Positions 37,528-50,032 are shown, numbered from the stretch's first letter. The stretch: 64,000 bases of DNA from Amyelois transitella (GCF_032362555.1 NC_083523.1:2021501-2085500); one strand, 5' to 3'. Notes: generated by a model from the letters alone, not told the origin. Made by a program: numbers and translations.

Positions 37528-38149
37528 CGAAATTGATTGTTAAATTTAAACTATTCTTCTTCGTACTAATTATAAAGTGAACTTTTTGAAGCATGCGTGG
37601 ATGTGTGTTTGTTTCTTACTCTTTCACGCATAAAATACTGAATGGATTTTCATGAAAATTTGCAGTATAATATAAGACATGGGAATCCCAACTAATAATA
37701 ATAAGAGCGAAACCCACGCAAAAGCTTGTATAAATTTGATTGAAGAGATTCCCAATCACGACGCGTGAGAAAGTGCAATAACCAACAAAAAAAAAAAACA
37801 TTATTTTGAATATTTTTTGAAGCGTTTCATTTTTATTGTCACACAATTGAAAGGAAAAGAAAAATCATGTACCTATCGGGGTTCATTAATTTTTATTTAG
37901 TCTAAAATAAATATTATATGTGTCGTTGTGTTAGTCCAAACTGCAATGAAATCGATATTGTATACCTTCATCCCCCACTCCATTCCAATCATAACTAATA
38001 TTATAATGAAAGTATGTTTGTTTGTTCTTCAGCGAGCTTCTTGGCTTCAGGTTCACCTTATTTTAGGTCCTTTGGTGTTGGTTTATTGCACCACGGATTT
38101 CTGCTCTGCATATATTAATAAAAAAAATATATATGTTCGGATGTAAAAT
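37528..38149. other. spacer with short Helitron scraps
   Basis: Pieces resembling a Helitron interior lie at 37610-37690 (CTTACTCTTTCACGCATAAA). A 5'-end-like ACTAATATTATAATGAAAGT lies at 37994. No gene. Confidence 0.4.
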
Positions 38150-38343
38150 CATGTGTGGTTCCCGGTACCAATAGAAAAAAAAGAATAGGACTCTTAAAAG
38201 TGGTAAAGAAAGAGACTAAGGGATGGGTTTATAAACTTAGGATTTTTCTTTTAGCCAATGGGTTAGCAACAGCTGAACGTGACCTACCAGTATTTTCAAG
38301 GCTAGTGACTCTGTCTACCCCGCAAGTGATAAAGACATGATTC
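38150..38343 (+). mobile_element. SINE-like family A
   Basis: Forward copy from TGTGTGGTTCCCGGTACCAA to CCCCGCAAGTGATAAAGACA, with a deletion between GGTTAGCAAC and AGCTGAACGTG. Confidence 0.7.
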
Positions 38344-38469
38344 ATTAATATTTTACATAAATCATCATCCAAACCGTCATAAAACAAACCTCTTCATGTA
38401 GGTAAGACATAGAAAATCTTAGAAACGTGTAACTTTACCATTTTCTGTCGGTACCTAGCAAACTAGTTT

Positions 38470-39534
38470 CCGTTGTGGACGCTACCCCAATGGGTCGGTG
38501 CTTTTTGAAGACGTCAACTATATCGGCCTAGAGTTGAGATAGCGCCGACGACGCTCAGCGATACTGTGGCCCGTTGGGTCGTTCAGTATCGCGCCACCGT
38601 TCACGCGAGGCGGCCACGTATCGCCGCACCAACTCCGCATCACTCACGATCACGTTAACGGCAAACGACAGAACAACATGTGAGATTGACGCACGAAAAA
38701 TCATAGAGTAAAATTTTCGGCACGTCAAAACTTTCGCTTTGAGGTTATAATTTTTCCGGCTTTTGCACTTTTTTTTTTTACGTTCCGAGTTCGAAAAATT
38801 TTTTGGCAAACTCGCCCGGTGTCGTTGCATAACAATGCAGTTGAAGGACGTGAAAACTGTGTCTTTGGTTTTAGTGTGAATTTTTTGATGCATTGCCACG
38901 CGGAGGTGCAGATTTAGGATTTCAGTGTGATGACTTGAGCCGTTCGGCTGTTACGAAACACTCGACGCAAAGTTTTTTTACGAAAAAAAAAAGTCGTTTG
39001 CTCACCGCCAGACGACAGTTAGCCGCTAATTGTTCGACAGAATTTCTTTTGGCACCAATCTGTGTGTAAAGTTTGTCCACGTTTAGCCGTGGTTTCACAC
39101 ACCGCACCAATTATTTGAGTAAACATTTAACGAATTATAGATTCTTTATCGCGTTAATCATAGCGCTATTCACTTTTTTGACGTCACTCTGTTTTTTACT
39201 CTATGATTTTTCGGGGTTAAATGAAAAGTTTTTTTTTAAAGTGGATCGTGTTTCTATGTGATTTTCAGCTCACACGTACGCTGTTGGGAAATGTCACTAG
39301 TATCAGTTACCTTCCTTATGTGATGTAGATTCAAACCAATACCAGTGTTCAGTTAGAGTTACAATAACCACAAGTGAATACGATACGGAAACAGTACGAA
39401 AGTGACACGAGGTGTTGGGCAACTAACGCGGTTTTGAAAAAGACGTGTGTGCGTGAGCGCCGCTTCGAAAGTGTACTTTTATCCTGAAAGTGTACTTGTG
39501 CAACTTTTTGCCGGTTCGTTTGATTATTTGGACA
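38470..39534 (+). promoter_or_regulatory. candidate promoter and non-coding first exon of a plus-strand host gene
   Basis: About 1 kb free of the repeats that cover the surroundings and visibly richer in CpG (e.g. GCGCCGACGACGCTCAGCG, 38550s). An arthropod initiator-like TTCAGTT lies at about 39349. The transcript-like stretch after it has short ORFs only and ends in a strong donor, GGACAG then GTGAGT, with GT at 39535. No later coding exon is recognised in the window, so a long first intron is implied if the call is right. Confidence 0.4.
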
Positions 39535-41368
39535 GGTGAGTTTTAATATCATTGTATTTGTAGTTTTAAACATATAAAAAATAAAGAAATTTAAATTTAA
39601 ATATCAGCTGTACATATTTTTATTACCTTACCGATATGCAATCGTCATAATAAATATATGAAAACTTGCAATATAAAATATCCCAAGACTTAAAAATGTA
39701 TATCTCCAAAAACATTTCGATAATCATTTTATTGAAATTGAATTGGAAAATTTTAAAATAAATAATTAAAAATAATATAAGACTATACACTACTTGATTA
39801 TTAACCAAATTGATTCTCCAAATTTAGTATATGATTTAGATGTTTCGTCAAATGATTTTTATGAGAAAAATTACGAATTTCATTGAACAATGTAGAAAGC
39901 AATTCCCTAAAAAACTTTGTTTTTACCTGTTCAATATGTTAAAGACAATGTATGAATAAAATCATTTACGTAAAATTGATAATGGTCACTTAGTCATGAT
40001 GACGATGACAGCCCAAAAAATTACAATAACAACTAGCATAGAAAGTTTAGAGACAAGTAATTAAAAAAAAAACAGAATTCTGGCCATGGAAATATCAAGC
40101 AGCTCAGAATCTATTCATGATTTTCGCCATTGTAAGAGATTTATTGAGACCAGAAGTCTGGCTTTGAATAAAAAAGAAAAATTGTCATTCATACTTGGAA
40201 ATACTGTTTTTATTCTTTTGGGAATGACTAGTGGCCAAGGAATTGCCTGCTTTTTTCTCATCACCCATTTCGTTAATTCAAGCAGTTTGTCGTTCAATTT
40301 TAATTTTGACGAAACGTGAATGTAGCAAAATAGAATGATAAGTTTTGGTTGTACCAGTACAATATATAATAAACACAAAACACTATATGCAAAATAGGGA
40401 ATACCTTGAAGTAATTCATTCATTATAATTTTGTAAACACTGCTTCGCTTAATACACAAAACACTGTCCAATTAAAACTAACAAGACACTAATAAGAAAT
40501 TAGTTGTGGACTAGTTCTAATACTGCAAAGAGTTCGACATTTATCAAAGCTGACCGATGAAAGACATTGAAAGGAACGTTCTAGTCTAGATCTAGATTGC
40601 TGTCCACGTGTATAATCCATATCTATTCCGTTATTCCATTTAGAAACGTGATTAACAATCCTGTATTTCTGCCAGCTTATCGTTATGTTTGTACATTTTT
40701 TTTATTTCCGTAATATCTTTCTCAATTATAAATATTTTTATTATTTGGATTTTCTACAACATTTGAATTTATCTTTTTGAAATGATAATACTATCGCTTG
40801 AATTTAAAAATATTTAAGACTTTAGCTATAGTCATTTCAGATTCATTTTATCAAATTTTCAATTACTATTTTTTTGTTACTTTGGAATTACGTGACCTTT
40901 CGATTTCTGTTCCCGGACATTTTTGTGTTTCAATAAATGTACAAAGGTTGACTGTGTGGACATTCAAAGAATCAATTGTAATTTTTTTTTAAAATACGGC
41001 TAATCGTTACTCAAACTGAATTATGTCAGCACGTGTAAGTTCATTATATTCGGTAGGATATAAGACAAAACGGATTCAGCGCGAGCCGCCGTCTGCACAT
41101 CATACAATGACCTCGTCGAATATTTCGTTACAACTAAAAATAATGTACTGAGCGCAAGCGACAATTCTATATTTTTGAATACTAGAATTTCTAGGTGCAA
41201 ATGAAATGAAAACGTTGTATAAATTAAACGTGACATCCATGTATTAAAAAAAAAAATTTAAGGAGAATTTCCCGAGAGCTGTATCTACTTACATAAGCCA
41301 CGTAAATTATTAATGAAAAAGTTGACATTCCAATTTTAACATGAAAAACATACATACATATAATTATA
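39535..41368. other. AT-rich, probably intronic or intergenic
   Basis: No repeat or gene is recognised. Two overlapping ORFs on opposite strands (40086-40319 plus, 40115-40471 minus) lack any recognised domain and look like chance. Confidence 0.4.
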
Positions 41369-41573
41369 CTAGAGGCCGCCCGCGACTTCGTCCGCATGGA
41401 AACCCTAGCAATCCCGCGGGAACTCTGGGATAAAAAGTAGCCTATGTGTTATTCTGGGTCTTCAGCTACCTACATACCAAATTTCATGGTAATCGGTTTA
41501 GTAGTTTTTGCGTGAAAGAGTAACAAACATCCATACATCCATACAAACTTTCGCCTTTATAATAGTAGTAGGA
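41369..41573 (-). mobile_element. Lep1-like Helitron, subfamily 1, full length
   Basis: Reverse copy whose 3' end (CTAG, hairpin GCCGCCCGCGACTTCGTCCG) is at 41369 and whose 5' end (CCTACTACTATTATAAAGGC) is at 41573. Confidence 0.85.
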
Positions 41574-41577
41574 AGTA

Positions 41578-41652
41578 GGATAATCACGTCTTTATCCGTT
41601 GCGAATTAGACAGAGCCAACAATCTTGGAAAGTCTGATAGGCCGCATGAAAA
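41578..41652 (-). mobile_element. SINE-like family A, tail fragment
   Basis: AATCACGTCTTTATCCGTTG through GTCTGATAGGCCGCATG; abuts the Helitron. Confidence 0.6.
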
Positions 41653-43301
41653 ACAATAAAAACTAATTCAAAAATACACAAGAAAAAAAAATTAAGAAAA
41701 ATATTTTAATAACATTTTTTTTTTCCAAAATAAGGAATTGTGTGCAATAATGTCTTATTGCACTTGTTAATACAACGCGCCAAGTGCTAACCCCATAAGT
41801 TGGATTTAATTTCGTTATCAGCCATGCCTACCTTAGTGCGTCTCTTGCACTGATTTGATTATGACACGATAAGTGAGAAAATATACAATGGACGATAAGA
41901 GCGATATAAATTACTTATCTGTTACCCCGTTTACGTTATCTATCAGCCGAAAAATTTAGCGGAAGTCTCCGGCTTTTTTGGGGAATGATTGATCACGGGT
42001 CAACTGAATTCGTTATTAAAAGAGTGCATTTAGTTTTTTTTTTTTTCAATTTAATTTAAATAACCTAAAATGAGTAAATTTTCTCTTTTATGAAGATTTA
42101 AATTTTATAAAATAGGGCCACTTCGACTCATTCTCGTGGATGTCGTAAAGGGTTACCACGGGATTCAGCACATTCATCTAGTGTAAGCTGCGAAGTTTTA
42201 GCTTCCATATTGGTCTGGTATCGAAGGAAAATCATATTATGACAAAGATAAAGAGATAATTTAATATTTTCACTATTAAGAGTTTGTTTGGCTTTAGAAG
42301 TATCATAAATGGAAAATGTTGAAAGAATCTAAATGTATTATAACGGCAGTGCCCTCGCTAAGTCGAGCAAAAAAAAAAAAGCGACAAGGCCGTACCATCC
42401 TTTTCTCGATAGGATTATCTATTAACATATAAATAGAGAAATTATAATATCAAAAAATTATACAAATATCAGTGATTTTCAGTGTGAATGAAACATCAAA
42501 ACTGTCTGCGATTGTTATCGCATCAATTTATCTATTGCTAGCTTGCTAGCTTGTACAGATTTGTGTCACAGAGTGACGTTCGTTGTGTTAGTGCCTTACA
42601 TAAGTTCGTTCTACTTCATCTACATCAACATTCATTTCATTTAGAAAATCGGAACTTACAAAATTAATCTCATCTTTATGTAAACCTTTTTTGTTTTTGG
42701 TATTTCTGAAATATAATGGAAATCGACATGTGCTGTGATTCCTCTTTAGAGTCACACATTACGCGATAAGGCTTCATAGGGTTTAATGAACAAATATTTG
42801 CCCCAACCAACGTTAACGATGTTTTTAATTCGTATTTGCTTAGAACTTCTTCAGCATTCAGATTAATTATAGGCATAAAACCAAGCACATGTTTTATCCA
42901 TTACTGATGTAAAATTACATTTCGAACGCTTATTGGCACTAAATGTGCATACTAAACGCATGAAATGTAGTGTGAAAATCACCGTCACCTCTATAAATAA
43001 GCTAAATATATTATTTTAACAAACAAACAGCCAAGAATCAATAACGATAGCCGAAAACTCAATTAACCTTAATTTAGTGTGAGCCCTAAAATGCTGCAGG
43101 TTAAATAAATCCAAATCTCGTGGCCACAAAACATGCGAGAACGTATAACATTACAGTCCTTTTTAGTTGTTTACCAGAATAATAACTAGTAAAACACTAA
43201 TCATAGTTTAGTAGCCAACATTAATATCACATACAATTTTATTTACCCTACTTGTCAAAAAATAGGAAACTCTCTATAGAATTTAAAACGATATCTACAA
43301 T
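41653..43301. other. non-repetitive AT-rich stretch with one coding-like block
   Basis: No repeat is recognised. On the minus strand, 42888-42676 is open for 70 codons with a protein-like composition (TSLTLVGANICSLNPMKPYR), but no family is recognised and its flanks are non-coding. Confidence 0.3.
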
Positions 43302-43509
43302 TCTACTAATATTATAAATGCGAAAGTTTGTGAGTATGTCAGTATGGATGTTTGTTACTCTTTCATGCAAATACTACTGAACCGATTACGATAAAATTTG
43401 GTATGTAGGTAGCTAAAGACCCAGAATAACATATACGCTACTTTTTATCCCGGAATTCCCGCGGGATTGATAAGGTTTCCAAGCGGTCGAAGTCGCGGGC
43501 GGCCGCCAG
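43302..43509 (+). mobile_element. Lep1-like Helitron, subfamily 1
   Basis: TCTACTAATATTATAAATGC at the 5' end; the 3' end GTCGCGGGCGGCCGCCAG has a C in place of T in the usual CTAG. Confidence 0.85.
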
Positions 43510-43982
43510 TTTACTATAAATTTCGTTTCAATCATCACTTATTTGAATAAGATCATCGGGATGTCTCTTGTGCACATGCATCAATATGCCTGCAATATTT
43601 TCTGTAGCCACACATTAAATCTATAACCGGCTGTTGCGAAATTCACTTGGCGACAAACGCAACGGCTGCGTTTGACCAAAATGTCAACTAAAATACTCCA
43701 AATCGCTTCCTAGTTCAAGGGAGTCATTTAGTGCTGTTTATGTGAACCTAAAAATACAAACACCTATTATTCTTAAGACGCGTCCAATCGTAAAATGATA
43801 CGTTAAGTTAGTTTTAAAAAAAATTGAATTAAGAATTTTTGTACCAAAAAATTTTAGTTCATCTCCTTGTAGATACCTTTTTACTCGTATACATAACAGA
43901 ATGACAGAAAACAATAATGCACTATGCCACTAGTATTGAAACAACCAGATGAAATGTAAAATGTATTAATTTTTTTAATCGA

Positions 43983-44232
43983 TACTAATATTATAAAGCT
44001 GATGAGTTTGTTTGCTTGTTTGAACGCGGTCATCTCAAGAACTTTTGGTTCGAATTGAAAAATTATTTTTGCGTTGAATAGACCATTTATCGAGAAAGGC
44101 AACTGCAACTATAAGGAGCAAAGAAATAATGGAATATGTGAAAAAATAAACGAGGAAAATTATTTATCCTTGAGGGTTTCAATGATGCCCAAAATAACTA
44201 TTCCACGCGGACGAAGTCGCAGGCACAGCTAG
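43983..44232 (+). mobile_element. Lep1-like Helitron, subfamily 2
   Basis: Close relative of the copy at 36675: same AACTTTTGGTTCGAATTGAA and GATGCCCAAAATAACTATTC interior, 3' end GTCGCAGGCACAGCTAG. Confidence 0.85.
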
Positions 44233-44483
44233 TTTTAAATATTTGTATAAGGAGTGGCATTTTAGTTGAAAAAATCTACGGAATGCGTGTGCACAAAACT
44301 TGCTGGGCGATAACTCAAGTAGAAAAGTGTACCTACAAATGACGTCCATAAACTAACCTGTAGTTCATGGAAATTTTTTAACTGAATATTTTAATGATTG
44401 AGAAAATTTTATTGAGAGAAACGGGTTATTAGAAAGGTAAGATTAGTTTACTTTTCTTAAAGCAGGCGTTATTTTCTAAAATA

Positions 44484-44770
44484 AATCAAATCAAATCAAA
44501 TCAAATCAAACATCTTTATTGTGAAACACAGGTAAAAACAAACAAAAAAAAAAAAAATAGGTCAACAATAAAATTATAAGTATCACTGTGTCCTGCCCAT
44601 ATGGACGTACAATATTTCCTTTATAATATGATTAAAGATCAATTAATTACTAATACAAATCAAAATAAGCACTTGCAATAATAAAATGAAACAAAAATGA
44701 AAAAATATATATAAAAAAAATTTAAAATAATAATAACAGTATTTAGGTCAATAATAAGATATATATTTTT
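44484..44770 (-). mobile_element. LINE 3' end with (GATTT)n tail
   Basis: An AAATC pentamer run (44484-44508) leads into CAAACATCTTTATTGTGAAA. Read in reverse, this is a LINE 3' UTR with an AATAAAGATGTTTG end and a GATTT repeat tail. Body similarity fades by about 44770. Confidence 0.45.
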
Positions 44771-45144
44771 TTTTTTAATTTCAATCAAATTCAGCGCTAA
44801 ATATCTGTAATAAACTAAGCAGATATAATTTTTGTTAAACAGTACTAAGTGTGTCTTTAGTTATCGACCTAGAAAAAAAATGTAATTTCGATATTTTTAA
44901 CAGCGTTTAATACGTATCGCAAACCAGTGTTTAATTTCTTTATCATAATAGAATATAATAGAATAGATTTATTTTCAAAATTGGATACAAGGTTTAGCGG
45001 GAGCGATGATTCGGCTCGACCGCCACCAAAGGGAAGATCTTCTGCCAGGCTAGGTGTTATGCCTGGGGAACCGCGGCTCCGACGATGTTGTGTCGGAGGT
45101 TGTATTTATGCTCCAATCCATGAAATCTTTGAAATCGCGATTTA

Positions 45145-45372
45145 GATTCTTCGCTGCTATTGGTTGAGCGCGTCAATTTCTTCGCGATGATTGACAGTTG
45201 TTGTGAGATTGGATGTTGTGACGAATGGCGTAGAGATGTCGCCACAAAGGTATCACTTATTGACGTCACATCACTTAAATCTAATTATAACTACTACCGC
45301 TTCCAAAGTGCATGTGAAGAAGAAGCGGTGGAACAAGCTACACTGCAGCATTTTCATTGGACGTCAATTTAC
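45145..45372 (-). mobile_element. family C repeat, diverged
   Basis: CGCTTCCAAAGTGCATGTGA and ACTGCAGCATTTTCATTGGA match the other C copies. Preceded by a G/C-rich patch (44996-45110) of unknown nature. Confidence 0.5.
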
Positions 45373-45830
45373 AAACATAGATCTCTTAAATCTAAATCAT
45401 GGACGAATGCACATTGTCTACATTGAAAAACATGAATGAATGTAGAACTAATTATTTCAATACGAATCATGTAATCATGAACACTTAACATGGTAACAAG
45501 AGTGCTATTCACATGATTATCAAATACCAAATACATTACGCCTAAAGATGTTATCAGGTACCTACAAACAAAAATGAAGCATAATAATATGCCATTGATT
45601 TTTTTTTTCGCTCGCATTGAGAGCGGCACGTAAGTGCTCTGATACAATTCAGTGATAAATTCGTGGTCTGTTTTTTGCAAAATTTTGAGTTAGGTACCAC
45701 GTTTTGTTTCGTCTGCCGCCGTTAGGGTTGACGCGCATCGAGTGACTTGTCTCTTTTACCTTTAAGTTATAATGTATAAGTTATTATCCCTTACGATATT
45801 GTAATTCCCTACTCCTGGATTACGGTACAT

Positions 45831-46083
45831 ACATACATACATACATTTGGTCACGTCTATATCTCTTGCGGGGTAGACAGAGCCAACAGTCTTGAAAATG
45901 GCCACGTTCAGCTGTTTGGCTTAATTATAGAATTGAGATTCAAATAGTGACAGGTTGCTAGCCCATCGCCTTAAAAAGAATCCCAAGTTTGTAAGCATAT
46001 CCCTTAGTCGCCTCTTGCGACATCCACAGGAAAGAGATGGAGTGGTCCTATTCTTTTTTGTATTGGTGCCGGGAACCACACAG
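45831..46083 (-). mobile_element. SINE-like family A, full length
   Basis: Five ACAT repeats at the tail side, then all family blocks to the head GCCGGGAACCACACAGC. Confidence 0.85.
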
Positions 46084-46736
46084 CTATGGATTATGGTATA
46101 ATATTTTTATAACATATATTTTTTATATGTACATATATTTTTCGCTTTAAGCATCAATGGTTTTGCCCAGAGTCTCATCTTGAAGGTAATTTACAAAAGT
46201 AAATTCTTTGTTTTACTAATGCCCATGTTATTATAAAATATGCGAATTTTAAAATAGAGTACCCAAAGCTAAGCTATATATAGTTTAGTGCGCGAAAGCG
46301 ATGGATTAGCGGCTTAATGCACTTTTTGAAAACCTGTTTCATTCGGAATCAGGTTTCCGGTGTATGTTATTTGGTGCAGTTAACCTCTAAAACTGCTACT
46401 CAAAATGTCATTTACGTTTTTAAATTAATCACACGTGATTTGGAGTTTTAACCCCCGACTGAAATGAGGAAACGGCTTGACCGATTCTCATGAAATATTG
46501 TGAGCGTATTGAGTAGTTCTGAGAATCGGCCAACATCTATTTTTCATACTCTTTAGTGATAAGGGTTGTCCACCCTTAACATTTTTTTTAACTAGAAATT
46601 ACTTCAAAATTAATTATATGGCAAAACAACGTTTGCCGGGACATCTAGAATCGTATAAAACTTTATCTAATTCTCACCGAACTGAATCTTGAATTCTCGA
46701 TAAAGCAACGTTAAACTTTCGATGCATATAATTACG
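46084..46736. other. spacer, nothing recognised
   Basis: AT-rich. A block near 46450-46560 (AACCCCCGACTGAAATGAGG) resembles a common insect repeat fragment but cannot be assigned. Confidence 0.35.
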
Positions 46737-46942
46737 ATTATATCTCTTGCGGGGTAGATAGAGCCAACAGCCTGAAAAGACTGAAAGGCCACGGTCATGT
46801 GTACGGCTTGAATTGAAAAATAGTAACAGTTGTAAGCCCATCGTCAGAAGAATCCCAAGTTCATTAGCTTTTCCTTCAATCGCATTTTACGTCATCCATC
46901 AGAAAGATATTATTCTTAAACGCCGAGAACCACACGGTACCT
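46737..46942 (-). mobile_element. SINE-like family A, diverged
   Basis: TATATCTCTTGCGGGGTAGA through GAGAACCACACGGTACC with many substitutions and deletions; an older copy than its neighbours. Confidence 0.65.
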
Positions 46943-47076
46943 TTATCAAATGAAGTTCGACACAGATTACTGGGCCAATGAAGCGCGCTATTTACAACCT
47001 GACAAAAATACACTTACTACGATCTCGATAGACCGTGTACCTTTTAATTAACTCTTCAATTGATCTTCTTCTTAAT

Positions 47077-47460
47077 ACATACATACATATGGTCACGTCT
47101 ATATCCTTTGCGGGGTAGACAGAGCCAGTAGTTTTGAAAAGACTGAATGGCCACGTTCAGCTAATTGGCTTAACGATAGAATTGAGACTCATATAGAGAT
47201 AGATTGCTAGCCCATCGCCTAAAAAAGAATCCCAAGTTTGTAAGCCTTCTTCTTAATCTTAAGCGCATAATAAGTGCCGTGTGGTTCCCGGAACCAATAG
47301 AAAGAAAAGAGGATTACTTTTTCCCACAAATGTCGTAAAAGGCGACTAAGGGATTGGTTTTATAAACTTGGGAATCTTCTTTTAGGCGATGGGCTAGCAA
47401 CCTGTCACTTTTGCCTATTCTTGTTGGCTCTGTCTATACCTTAAGGGATAAGTGAAAAAG
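47077..47460. mobile_element. two SINE A copies, reverse then forward
   Basis: The reverse copy (47077-47250) stops after AATCCCAAGTTTGTAAGCC. The forward copy (47276-47460) runs from GTGCCGTGTGGTTCCCGGAA to ACCTTAAGGGATAAGTG. The pair could form an imperfect stem. Confidence 0.75.
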
Positions 47461-47516
47461 TTATACTTATAAATTAAAGATGAAGGTTCTGTTCGATTTG
47501 AAATGACTCTTGTTTC

Positions 47517-47572
47517 GAAATTAATGTATCGAAAGAGGCGTGATTTTATGTATGTATGTATGTATGTTTGTG
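47517..47572 (+). mobile_element. LINE tail scrap, family B
   Basis: Only the last bases, GAAAGAGGCGTGATTTTATG, plus four TATG units. Confidence 0.6.
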
Positions 47573-47766
47573 AATGCAAACCGAATCACAGACCCCACGA
47601 TCATTTGAGTGCTATGACCTTCCATCAGGACCAATCAGTCTCCCCTGATCTTGATGTAAAAATGTGTCTGACATCTAGAAAAATGGGCTTTATACAGCTT
47701 TGACTAAAGAGCGCCCGCTCACCCGTCCGCGTATAACGAAAATTCCCATTCTTGCGGGAATTTGTG

Positions 47767-48021
47767 CCGTGTGGTTCCCGGCGGCAATAGAAAAAAATAG
47801 GACCCCTCAATCTCTTCAAAAAAAGAATAGGACTACTCCATCTCTTTCCCATGGATGTCGTAAAAGGCGACTAAGGAATAGGCTTATAAACATGGGATTC
47901 TATTTAGGCGATGGGCTAGCAACCTGTCACTATTTGAATCTCAATTCTATTATTAATTCAAACAGCTGAATGTGGCCTTCCAATCTTTTCATAAAGAGAT
48001 AAAGCCGTGATTATATGTTAC
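47767..48021 (+). mobile_element. SINE-like family A with duplicated head segment
   Basis: The segment AATAGAAAAAAATAGGACCC is followed by a near repeat, AAAGAATAGGACTACTCCAT, before the standard body; the end is cut at CTTTTCATAAAGAGATAAAG. Confidence 0.75.
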
Positions 48022-48287
48022 ATACACATACATTTACGGTCACGTCTATATCCCTTGCGGGGTAGACAGATCCTACAGTCTTGAAAAGACTGAATGGCCA
48101 CGTTCAGCTATTTGGCTTAATGATAGAATTAAGATTCAGATAGTGACAGGTTGCTAGCCCATCGCTTAAAAAAGAATCCCAACTTTGTAAGCCTATCCCT
48201 TAGTCGCCTTTTACGACATCCATGGGAAAGAGATGGAGTAGTTCTATTATTTTTTGTATTGGTGCCGGGAACCACACGGCACCAATA
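48022..48287 (-). mobile_element. SINE-like family A, full length
   Basis: Abuts the forward copy just before it, tail to tail. All family blocks are present up to the head GTGCCGGGAACCACACGGCA. Confidence 0.85.
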
Positions 48288-48423
48288 CATAAATGACGAC
48301 CAATTTGTCTAAATTGCTATTGCATTGTGTGATCAGAATAGAATCGAGGTAACTGCAGTTTCAAATAAAAGCTGAAGAATAGAGGTACTGCACTTTTGAA
48401 TATAAAATTAACTGTAAAAATAA

Positions 48424-48656
48424 CATACATATAATCACGTCTATATATTCTCTGTGAGGTAGACAGAGCCAACAGTCTTAAAAAGAAAGATACGCCGCGT
48501 TCAGCTGTAAAGTTTAATGATAGAATTGGTTAGGTTGCCAGCCAATCGCCTAAAAGAAGAATCCCAAGTTTATAACACTATTCCTTAGTCACCTTTAACG
48601 ACATCTACGGGAAAGAGATGGAGTGGTCCTTTTCTTTTTTATATTGGTGCCAATAC
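48424..48656 (-). mobile_element. SINE-like family A
   Basis: CACGTCTATATATTCTCTGT through GATGGAGTGGTCCTTTTCTT; the head is missing. Confidence 0.75.
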
Positions 48657-48854
48657 ACGTACATACAACACAATATAAAGATTGTGAATTACGTAAAACA
48701 TCGCTTTGCGGCAAGATCTCATTTTATCTAGAGAGCGCATTGGGATTGAAGTTCATTAAAACAATGACACACGTCCCAATGTAGCACCCGACTTGCTGAT
48801 AAAAGAACTCAGGGAAAGAAGGCAAAACGAGGTTTTTTTATACAGATTAATGTC

Positions 48855-48945
48855 ACGTTTTTCTGCCTTACGGGGTAGACAGAGCCAAGTCTTGAACAAG
48901 GCCACGTTCAGCTGAATGGCTTAAATATTAAATTCTGATTAAAAT
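48855..48945 (-). mobile_element. SINE-like family A, tail fragment
   Basis: CTTACGGGGTAGACAGAGCC to GTTCAGCTGAATGGCTTAAA only. Confidence 0.6.
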
Positions 48946-49040
48946 AGATGGTAACTTTAGAATTAATAAGGTTTTATTTGATTGACTTTTGAATTATTAC
49001 GTAAACATCTGGCTAAATAAGGCAATCATTCATTTATATG

Positions 49041-49265
49041 ATCACGTCTATATCCCTCGCGAGGTAGACAGAGCCAGCAGTCTAGAAAGACTAATAGGCC
49101 ACGTTCAGCTGTTAGGCCTTAATGATAGAATTAAGATTCAAATAGCGACAGGTTGCTAGCCCATCGCTAAAAAACAGCGTATCTCTTAGTCGCCTTTTGC
49201 GACATGTGTGGGAAAGAGATGGAGTGATCCTTTTTATTTGTATTGGTGCCGGGAACCACACGACA
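49041..49265 (-). mobile_element. SINE-like family A
   Basis: Nearly full copy, TCACGTCTATATCCCTCGCG to GCCGGGAACCACACGACA, with a short deletion near 49170. Confidence 0.8.
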
Positions 49266-49550
49266 TTTATTGCTGCGCACTCTGAAAAATAACAGCAGAC
49301 GTCTCTGTGTTTTACGCATATTTTGCTTCAGCGCTGAGCCGTTGCAAAAACATACCTTTCCAATGTGTTTGTTACCTTGAAATTAAATCTATTAGTAGTC
49401 ACTTATTATTAACCAGCCGTATGTGAATAGTGTAAACAGTCATACGTGATGCGGGCACGGCGGGTGCAATGTAAAATAGTCGTATATTAGTCAAGTCATT
49501 ATTCAATTGTTATGTAAGGCGGCGACCTGAAATCGAATCTGCGAGTGAGT

Positions 49551-50032
49551 GCCGTGTGGTTCCCGGCACCGATAGAAAAAAATAATAGGAACACTCCATC
49601 TGTTCCTTATGTATGTCGTGAAATGCGACTAAGGGCTAACTTGGATTCTTCTTTCGGGCGATGGGCTAGCAACCTGCCTGTCACTATTTAAATCTCAATT
49701 TTATCATTGAGCCAAACAGTTGAACGTAGCCTTCAGTCTTTTCAAGACATTTGGCTCTGTCTTTCCCGCAAGGGATATTGACGTATGTATGCATGCGAAT
49801 GTTAGCGGTTTTTGGGAAAATAATTTTCCATATCTTTCCCATGGATGTCGTAAAAGGCGACTAAGGAGAGGTAAATAAACTAAGTATTCTTCTTGTAAGC
49901 GATGGGCTAGCTACTAGTTACTATTTGAGTTACTCGATTTTAATTATGAATAATATGTGACCCTGTTATATTTTCAAGATTGTTGGCTCTGTCTACCCCG
50001 CAACGAGTCGTGATTACATGTTAGTAGGTATG
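49551..50032 (+). mobile_element. two forward SINE A copies in tandem
   Basis: The first copy, 49551-49795, is full length. The second, 49829-50032, lacks the head and starts at CATATCTTTCCCATGGATGT. A 33-bp unrelated spacer separates them. Confidence 0.75.

Noticed and set aside
38555-38899. A 114-codon minus-strand ORF in the candidate promoter region.
   Set aside because: Antisense, with a lysine-rich run produced by a T homopolymer; the region is better explained as promoter DNA.
40086-40471. Two overlapping ORFs on opposite strands (77 and 118 codons).
   Set aside because: No recognised motif, AT-driven composition, mutual overlap and no splice context; probably chance.
44484-44510. 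A CRISPR-like or satellite array of AAATC units.
   Set aside because: Only about five pentamers at the end of a LINE-like body; a retrotransposon tail explains it.
47500-48000. Short ORFs containing DRPLTRPRITK- and WFPAAIEKNR-like peptides.
   Set aside because: They are translations of SINE A and LINE B repeats, recur in other copies and are broken differently each time.
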